Source of the DNA: Diphasiastrum complanatum
Taxonomy: Eukaryota; Streptophyta; Lycopodiopsida; Lycopodiales; Lycopodiaceae
DNA: 64,000 nt
Reading direction: 5' to 3'
Assembly: GCA_029204225.1 (NCBI GenBank)
Contig: CM055110.1
Span: forward strand, 40,438,923 to 40,502,922
This document shows, piece after piece, positions 54,346-64,000 of the stretch. A program made the position numbers and the translations under genes. Every line of letters begins with the position of its first letter. The stretch's first letter is position 1. A model generated the notes under the pieces. It was not told the DNA's origin. It worked only from the letters and a program-made list of their open reading frames with translations, and ran no database searches.

Positions 54346-54520
54346 GATTTAAAAGTTGACGGGGGCGGTAGGTGATTTGTGTTTGCAAATGTTTGTTAAT
54401 GAGTGACCCACAATTCAAAATGAAAATGTTGTTCATGCATGTGTGTTTTATTGGAATTCGATGCTCAATCTCAATAATGAGCATCTTTCTTTACCAAACT
54501 CAATGTTGGGTCATAAAAGT

Positions 54521-55513
54521 TTAATCCTTCGAAAAAATCTGATCCTTTCGAAAAATTCGAGTCATTGGAAACACTCGATCCTTTGAAAAAATTGGAGTCT
54601 TTTGAAAAAAGCGAATCTTTGAAAAAATTCGAATCTATTAAAAAATTCGAGTCATTGGAAAAATTCGAGTCTTTCTCAAAAAATTTGAGTTTTTCAAGAA
54701 ACAAATTTGAGACTTTAGAAAAATTTGAGTCTTTTGAAAAATTCAAGTCATTGAAAAGATTCGAGTCGTCGCTATCCAAAAAAAAAATTCCCGTCTTTGA
54801 AAAAAAACGATGGTTTCAAAAAATTTGAGTCTTTTGAAAAATTCGAGTCATGAAAAAATTTGATCTTTTGGAAAAATTCAAATCATTGAAAAAATTCGAG
54901 TCCTTGGAAAAATTTGATCATTTGAAAAATTCGAGTCTTTGAAAAAATTTGATCCTTCGAAAAAAAAAATGATCCTTTTGAGTCTTTGAAAAAATTCGAG
55001 TAATTTGAAAAATTTGAGTCTTCAAAAAAATTTGATCTATTGGAAACATTCGATCTTTTTAAAAGATTTGAGTCTTTCGAAAAAAAAAATCGAGTCTTTC
55101 GGAAAGAATTTGATCCTATGGAAAAATTCGAATCTTTGGAAAAATTTGACTTTTTGAAAAAATTCGATCCTTCGAAAAAATTCAATCCTTTCGAGTCTTT
55201 CAAAAAAAATCGATGCTTTCATGTCTTTGGAAAAATTTGAATCATTTGAAAAATTTGAATCTTCGAAAAAATTCAATCCATTGGAAAAATTTGATCCTTA
55301 TCAAAAATTTGAATTTTTCAAAAAAAATCTAATCTTTCGAAAAAAATTCAAGTCTTTAAAAAAAAATCAAGTCTTTGGAAAAAATCGATCCTTTAGAAAA
55401 ATTTGAACCTTTGGGAAAATTTGATTCTTTTGAAAAATTTGAGTCTTCGAAAAAATTCAATCCTTTGAAAAAAATCAAGTCTTTGAAATAATTCGAATCT
55501 TTAGAAAAATTCT
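54521..55513. repeat. 18-bp minisatellite, about 55 degenerate copies
   Basis: Consensus GAAAAATTCGAGTCTTTG with frequent GATCC, GAATC and poly-A slips. Because 18 is six codons, long frames stay open on both strands (plus: EKFESF, EKFDPL; minus: SNFSKD). I treat these as non-coding. Confidence 0.9.
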
Positions 55514-55712
55514 GAGTTGACAGTACAAAGGGTAGAAAATATACAAAGGGTCAGAGTTTACTCTGGGTCGAAAAATATACAAAGGTTCAAAAATATCTCA
55601 CATATCTCACATCTCGAATATCAAACATATCTCACATATCTCGGCCATAGTAGGGGTCAAAATTTAACCATGTTCAACAATAGCACAAGGAGTATCTTAA
55701 TAAAATAACATT

Positions 55713-57941
<2,229 letters not shown>

Positions 57942-58004
<63 letters not shown>

Positions 58005-58122
58005 AACTGCTCGTCCTCCCAGCAACGTCCTCTACTACTCTCTCCCCCTTTCTCTCTCTTTTCGCTCATCTCTCTCTCTCTCCTCTCAATCATCATCATC
58101 TCTCTCTCTCTCTCTCTCTCTC
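57942..58122. repeat. CT microsatellites
   Basis: (CT)n at 57942-57998 and 58099-58122 with CT-rich sequence between. Leu-Ser and Arg-Glu frames are artefacts. A 24-bp tandem duplication (GAGAGAGATGATGAAGCAGC) follows at 58402-58450. Confidence 0.9.
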
Positions 58123-58450
58123 AATAAACATAGATAGCTTTTTTATTTTTCACACTCCTCCTAAAAAGTTATATATTCTAATTAAGCATAGATCTTGGAA
58201 TCAAGCCTCCGTCTTTCTCTCTGCCATTGTTGTCTCTCTCTTTCTCTTGTCCTCCTAGCAAGTTGTGCTTGATCATCACAGACGTCTTAATCACTAGCAC
58301 AAATGCATGATCAATTGAGCGAAGCGAAGATTGCTTATGCATACACAATCCAGTCCTCTTGAACTTGATAGATTGGTTGCGGAGCAAGGAAAAAACTACG
58401 AGAGAGAGATGATGAAGCAGCTTTGTGAGAGAGATGATGAAGCAGCTTCT

Positions 58451-61400
58451 GTTAAGAATCCACCAGAGAAACAATTGCTGGGGCGTAGCGAGCTACGAGG
58501 AGGTTCGATAAACTAGGGGAGCGTTATCGCGCTTCTCTCTCTAACCCCTCTCTATCTCAATCAAACTCTTTGGATCCATCGTTGTTCTACTCTCTCTCTC
58601 TCCCTCTCTCATATTTTTTGGAAATCTCTAAAAGCACACGTTCTCTCTCTAAAAGCCAAGCATTTGCCCGTAATCCAATGCAACGATCGATCAAAGATGT
58701 TTTAGGGCACACGTGGCTCAATAAAAATGCAAAAATCAATTTTTCCATCAAAACCAACATTCATTCTCTCTCTCTCTTTATCCATAATAGCTCTCCTCTT
58801 TTCCTTCTCTCTCTCTCGGCCCGCTCTGTTCATGGCTTTCTCTGTTTTACCTAACTGAGTTGGCTCGTTGTAGCCCGTAGGTTGAGAGAAGAAGAATAAG
58901 GAGAGATTAAGGCCTTGAAGTAGAAATTAATATTTCTATAGTGGGGTTGGGGGATTCTTTGTTGGATTTATATTTAATTTTTCTCTGATGATGCAAATTG
59001 ATTTTTGCACATTTTTTTTCAATGCAATTGAATCAGACTTTATTTGAAATTAGTAATGGGCTTGGTATTTGCATTTTTTTAGTTTATATTTGCCGAATTT
59101 TGCAGTTTACTGATAGTGAGTCATGCAGGCAAGTAAATTCATAAAAACATAACTTTTGTTGATAATGAGTCATGCAAGCAAGTAAATTCATATAAACGTA
59201 ATTTTTTCTTATGAAATACATTAACCCAAGCAGACTAGCTAAATAGGAGGTTCCCGTAATTGGAAAATACTTCATATCATCTCCCAATCTTTTGATTTGT
59301 ATCTCTCATCAAGAGCGGACCAATCATTATAAACAACTTGACATGTTAAGTCAAGCGGCTATAGAACTCCATTAAAGCAATAAGAAACTGGATAATAAAA
59401 TGCAATTCTTGTTTAAACTTATTACACTTTGATAATTCATATAAGTGTCGGATGAAAAATGAATTTTATCAATCATTTTTGTTCAAGAAGGTAAAGCATC
59501 CTCTAGGTGGAGGGAACTACTCTCAAAACAAGCAAAGTGGTCGGGTTGTTGTGGAATTCCAAAAGGCTTTCATTGCTATTTTTGACTCAAAATAGATATT
59601 TGTTTTATTGATTGTTGAATGGGCAACTGTAAATTAGTGACTTATGTCCAAGACTTCATAAGTTTTTTGGCCAAAGTACCTGTCAAATTGCCCCACAATT
59701 TGAAAAAAAAAAAAAGGCCTTTTCATGATTCATATGCCAATGAACACCAAAAGAAGAAAACAAAAACCAATAAGTTATGATAAGCCATGCAAAACTATAA
59801 TAAAAAAGGTTTGAAAGGTCGTGAGGCCCCATGAGCAAAACTTATTCAAAAAGTTAATTTTGAGATCAAGCATATCAAAAGAACCATTTAGCTCTTAAAT
59901 TCCTTTAAGAATCAAAAAAATTGAAAAAAAAGGACAACTCTCAAGTTGAATAACAATTATTTGCAATTTTATAATAGTAAATATTACACAAATAATTAAA
60001 TTCAAGCCATTAATAAAGAGTTTTCTATTGAACCATTATAATCAAATTTGTTATTGTGGAATGTCTATGTTCCAAGATAACTAGATTTGAACACCTATTA
60101 CTTGACATAGCTCTTTGAGTGATCAAATGTGAATAATTGACAGAGTAATGCCAAACCGGTCAATAAAAAAAAAAAAAGTCCAATTATATTGGAAAATTTG
60201 TAATTGTTGAGAACTGATCAAAAGTATAAAAAAAAAACCGATTTCATTTCCCGTTAAATTCTATGGTGAATTATATGCAAAAGATCAGACTAGTACCATT
60301 TCATACTAGTAGGTAATTTTTTGTATATCAATGATATCAACCTAGGTATAGGATTGAAATGAAATTGTTTTAGATTTTTTCCTACAATTTTTTTACATTT
60401 ATGTCTTTATATCTTCGTTGTTCCTTAGCTGAAAGATTTTTAGGGGACTGAAAATTTTAAGGGGGGAAGAATAGTGGACATCAAAGGTAGTAAGTGTGAT
60501 TGGAAAATGTATTTTGCAGGTAGGATTTTGTTAATCCTTGTAAATAATTGCTTAATAGCGGATATTAATTTCCTGGATAGAATTCATTTAGTTGAATTCA
60601 TAACTAATATCTTTGTAACCATTGAGTTATCCACAATTTTGGATGTCAATTGTGATGTTAAAAAGGAATTGATTCATGGATTACATTGGATCTGTAATGG
60701 ACTACATTACCGAATTTTGAAATGGACTTCGTAATCCAACAAATTAATAGATGTCGCAATGCAATTATTTGGCATCTAATATGGCCATTGAAACTGATGT
60801 CCACATCAATAATTTGATACGATTCAAATTTGACGGGATGTCTATACTTGGGTGCAGACTTTCTAATGGGTACTAGCACATCAAAATCCAATGGTTGCTC
60901 ATTTTTCGATTTTCTGTTCAATCTAGCCCATTTTTGCTCACTCTTTTTTGCAAGTTTGGAAGTGTTATTGCATTGTAGAGGTGTGGTCTAGTTGTTTGTA
61001 TTAGACTATGTAAGTGTTGTATTGGCCATGAGTCTTTGGTTTTAGCAATTTTTCATTTTATTTTGTTTATGCAGTGGCTATGAGTGCCAAGTCTCAAGCA
61101 TTTATAGTTAATGAGTCAGGACATGTATCTCATAACAAGGTCCGTTTTGCCATGCGGTAAAATCCCCAAAAGGTAGATGTCCTAATGTATTATTTTCTTC
61201 TCTTTGAATATATATAGTTCAAACCACTAAAACATTTCAGAGGATTTCTAACCCTATTATCGAGGCTCTTATGAAGAATTAAAAAAAAACAAACACCATA
61301 AACCTCTGTATACACCATGAAGTAAGCCTTGGAACGAGATCCTAGATAATTACCTCGGTAGTAGAGACTTCTTCATCTCATTTCTGCTTTTTTTGTAGAT

Positions 61401-61830
61401 ACCGAGGGATATACTGAGGTCCCTCAATATATCCCTCTGAAAAGGCTGTTGGTGGCATGTCTCTTCTGAGAGATATTCCAAGGGTCATCCCTTGCTATAT
61501 CCCTGTCAAAATGGAACCCTATGCTTACAAAATAAAATAAAAAAAATTAGGGCAGAATAAGTTGGCTCCATTCTGGTCTAAAAATGGACTCCATTCGACC
61601 CAATGAGTCTTTTGCACCACTTGTTATGAAGTTGGTAAGCAAAATCATTTGTTCATAATTGTTAATAAAAAAATCTACAAAATTTATTTGAGTTACATTT
61701 TAATTACTTAAAGGTAATATAATATTTTGAGCCTCCTACTAAGATCACGTTGAAAGGTCCACAGATGTCAGAATGCACTAACTCCAGAGAAGATAATAAA
61801 GACATTCAATCATCATTGTCATCAAATCAT
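58451..61830. other. No gene recognised; minor repeats
   Basis: CT-rich to about 58830, then AT-rich. The 58570-58854 plus frame (94 codons) has no known domain. A 49-bp tandem duplication lies at 59111-59208. An almost perfect inverted repeat GAGGGATATACTGAGG/CCTCAATATATCCCTC is at 61404-61437. Confidence 0.45.
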
Positions 61831-61960
61831 GACATGTTCAAAATTGCTTGCAAATTCAGTGAACAAGAGAGGAGAAATACTCAATGTAAATGTGTGACAT
61901 ATTCAGAATTGCATGCAAATTCATGGAACAAGAGAGAGGAGAAATACTCAATGTAAATGT
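61831..61960 (+). repeat. Tandem duplication of about 64 bp
   Basis: 61831-61893 and 61896-61960 share GACAT.TTCA.AATTGC.TGCAAATTCA, GAACAAGAGAG and GGAGAAATACTCAATGTAAATGT. Confidence 0.85.
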
Positions 61961-61994
61961 ATTGATTGTATTATAACAAAATACAAAGTGTCCA

Positions 61995-62393
61995 CTATTC
62001 ATCATCAGCTTGTGTGTCAGCTTCTATGGCAGTATTGTCATGAAGAAATTCTCTGCTAGAGTATGCATATAATAGATGTGCATTATCCTTATTTCCACTA
62101 AGTTCAATATAAGTAGAGTACAATGAATAATGAGAGCTCCTTAAAGGAACATTCCCATCAGTAAAACCTAGAATGTTAAAAACATAAGATCTTTTGACGA
62201 AAATGATCTTATTTCTCTTAACAAATTTATGTCCTCTTAGATATAATGATAAAGCTTTAACTGCCATTATCAAAGTCTCCCCAACTGGGCTCAACTTCGA
62301 ATGAGCAATACAGATCTCATTCAAAGAAGGTAGACAATCATCCCAACTAGTGGCAATATTTCCTAGCATATCCTCAACCCAAGATGCAAGCAA
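61995..62393 (-). other. Unrecognised 132-codon open frame
   Basis: Starts MLASWVEDMLGNIATSWDDCL and ends IEADTQADDE. It has a plausible globular composition but no motif that I know. There are no introns, operon-like neighbours or repeats to guide it. It may be a gene fragment or a chance frame. 62394-63182 holds no gene; GGCGAAGGTT-type words recur at about 62655-62900. Confidence 0.3.
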
Positions 62394-63182
62394 TCAAACA
62401 TCAAGGAGATGGAGTTAGTTGTCACACATAGGTTCAATCCCATGAGAGGGATAGCATATCTTAGAATTCAGCATGTATGGAAGATTTGGAAAGCTTTTAT
62501 AGGCTGATTTGGAGGGTCCATTAGACAATGTACTAGTTTGTTGGTCAATTTTGGACAAAAATTTGCAGGCATTTTCAGTATTATGAAAATAGGTTATAAA
62601 AATCTAGTCGAAATTTTCTGAGGTACTTGAATTGGCAAAGGTTTATCCTTCGCCTAAGGACATCATTTGCCTATGTACTGTAATAAATGCAAATTTTGAA
62701 AATCTGAGCCTCTGCCCAACCTAATTTTGGCATTCTCATCTGTCAGGTCGACGAAGGTTAATTAGAATTGTCGAATGCTCGGCGAAGGTTTCCAAAATGG
62801 TAAGTTTATGAACATTCGTCTAACTCAAAAATAGGTATCATCTATGGAAATGAACCTTCGCCCAACTCAGTATAGAGGTGGATGTATGATCTAAAATCTC
62901 AACCAAGGTTTCTAGGACCATATGTGCAAAATATGACCCAAAAAGTGATTTTCTAAGTCATTTTTCATCAAAAATAATGTTTTAAAAATTCTTTCCTTTC
63001 TCTATTTCCATTTTGATGACTTTTTGGACTTTTGCTCATCATTCTTTATTTTCTTTTTCTTTTTTTGTCTGTTTCTAAAGAAGAAAAAAATCATTCAAGT
63101 AATAAAAAACAAGAAAATTGTAAAACAATCAAAATAAAAATGACAAGGAATTGGATCACTTTGGTTGAACTGGCTGATCTGG

Positions 63183-63850
63183 TTACCAAAACTTGCATAG
63201 TCGACTGTCATTCACCGGAGTGTCAAATCTTTTTCCATCCAAATGTTCTAAATGACTGCTCCCTCCATAGTTCAATATTTCTTTCACTCTATACGGTCCT
63301 TCACCTGTGAGCTTCAATTTGCCTTTAATCAATTTCATCTTATACATTAGTGCTAGATTTCCTTCTTTCATATCTTTTTTGTGTAATCGGCGATCGTGCC
63401 ATGCCTTGTGACGGATTTTCTCTACTGCTAATGTATGAATTGCCATCAATATGGTCTACCAAAGTTTTTGTAAAGCCTCATGAGGCATCTGGAAGGATTT
63501 GGCATCATCCAATCGTTCTGTTGTTGTTATGCATAGAGATGGTATCAAAAATTCAATTGGCATAACTACATCTTGTCCATAAACAAGATAAAATGGTGTT
63601 TGATTCGTACTACCTTTGTAAGCGGTTCTAAATGCCCATAAAATCAAATAAAGCTTATGTTTCCAATCAGAATGACTTGCTTCTACCGTTTTTGTCATAA
63701 TGCTGCAGAGAATCTTGTTGGAAGATTCAGCTTGGCCATTACCCCTCAAATAATACGGAGTACTAAACCGATGAATAACAAAAAAGTCTTCCAATAGACA
63801 CTTTATTGTTTAAATTACAGAATGTGTTATGCGATCACTAACGATCTCGA
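63183..63850 (-). pseudogene. Ty3-gypsy integrase, second half
   Basis: Leftward from 63845 the frame reads IVSDR (second catalytic Asp) with a stop soon after. The 63456-63794 frame then gives HRFSTPYYLRGNGQAESSNKIL with the catalytic Glu, LWAFRTAYKGSTNQTPFYLVYG, and 63183-63449 gives HDRRLHKKDMKEGNLALMYK and the C-terminal GEGPYRVKEIL. A frameshift near 63452 separates the last two. RT and the first half of integrase are not seen before the window edge. Confidence 0.88.
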
Positions 63851-64000
63851 TAGTGTTAAAATTTTGTTAGGATCTAGTGTAGTATGCAGATCACATCAAT
63901 CAATCACCATAGACACTCCTCACAAGCTCTCAAAGATGGCACGACAAAAGCGATTAGATTACAAAGAAACACTGTACATATAGAGTATTCACAAACTGCA

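Noticed and set aside
54471-55406. Repeat-protein gene in the Phe/Glu/Lys/Ser frames
   Set aside because: The frames come from an 18-bp minisatellite and are open on both strands; frequent poly-A slips break them.
60474-60921. Two overlapping opposite open frames (86 and 87 codons)
   Set aside because: No motif, AT-rich composition and mutual overlap suggest chance.

Overview
The window is nuclear DNA of a land plant. It holds Ty1-copia, Ty3-gypsy and CACTA transposon families of plant type, a five-exon pectinesterase with plant splice sites, and a fragment of the plant family PDDEXK_6 (DUF506). Very long AG/CT, AT and CA microsatellites are frequent. I cannot place the species. Most of the 64 kb is old, nested, broken mobile DNA. 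Only two coding units look intact: the pectinesterase at 28.1-30.0 kb and the gag-protease frame of a young non-autonomous copia element at 30.8-35.3 kb.

Layout. 1-20 kb: nested LTR retrotransposons. These are a minus-strand LTR with a primer-binding site, a minus-strand copia (2.3-5.9 kb), a plus-strand copia tail with 3' LTR (7.6-8.4 kb), a minus-strand gag with PBS and LTR (8.4-10.4 kb), a plus-strand chimeric copia (12.6-15.2 kb), a copia integrase piece, a plus-strand gypsy (16.3-18.6 kb), and a second copy of the 2.3-kb LTR at 19.6 kb. 20-22 kb: microsatellites and direct repeats. 22-27 kb: a decayed multi-exon minus-strand gene whose 3' half looks like a beta-class amino (N4-cytosine or N6-adenine) DNA methyltransferase. 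28-30 kb: pectinesterase. 30.8-35.3 kb: complete copia-type element with matching 5-bp target-site duplication. 35.6-41 kb: long AT and GA microsatellites, a dense palindrome array, a second degenerate copy of the methyltransferase-like gene and a roughly 520-bp inverted repeat. 41-48.4 kb: plus-strand copia with a CACTA fragment lodged just after its PBS. 49.8-52.5 kb: remnants of two host-type genes (putative GMC oxidoreductase first exon; PDDEXK_6). 53-55.5 kb: minus-strand gypsy fragment and an 18-bp minisatellite. 55.5-63 kb: mostly empty AT-rich DNA and microsatellites. 63.2-63.9 kb: minus-strand gypsy integrase.

The most unusual signal is the pair of methyltransferase-like pseudogenes (about 22.1-26.5 kb and 37.9-39.4 kb, same strand). 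They share exon content, an intronic palindrome of the form TATGCTnAGCATA, and downstream sequence. The same palindrome is amplified into arrays on both sides of the second copy. A Ser-rich open frame lies divergently to the right of each copy. This looks like a duplicated or mobile intron-bearing DNA segment, not an ordinary gene. All coordinates and motif calls were read by eye; no homology search was run.
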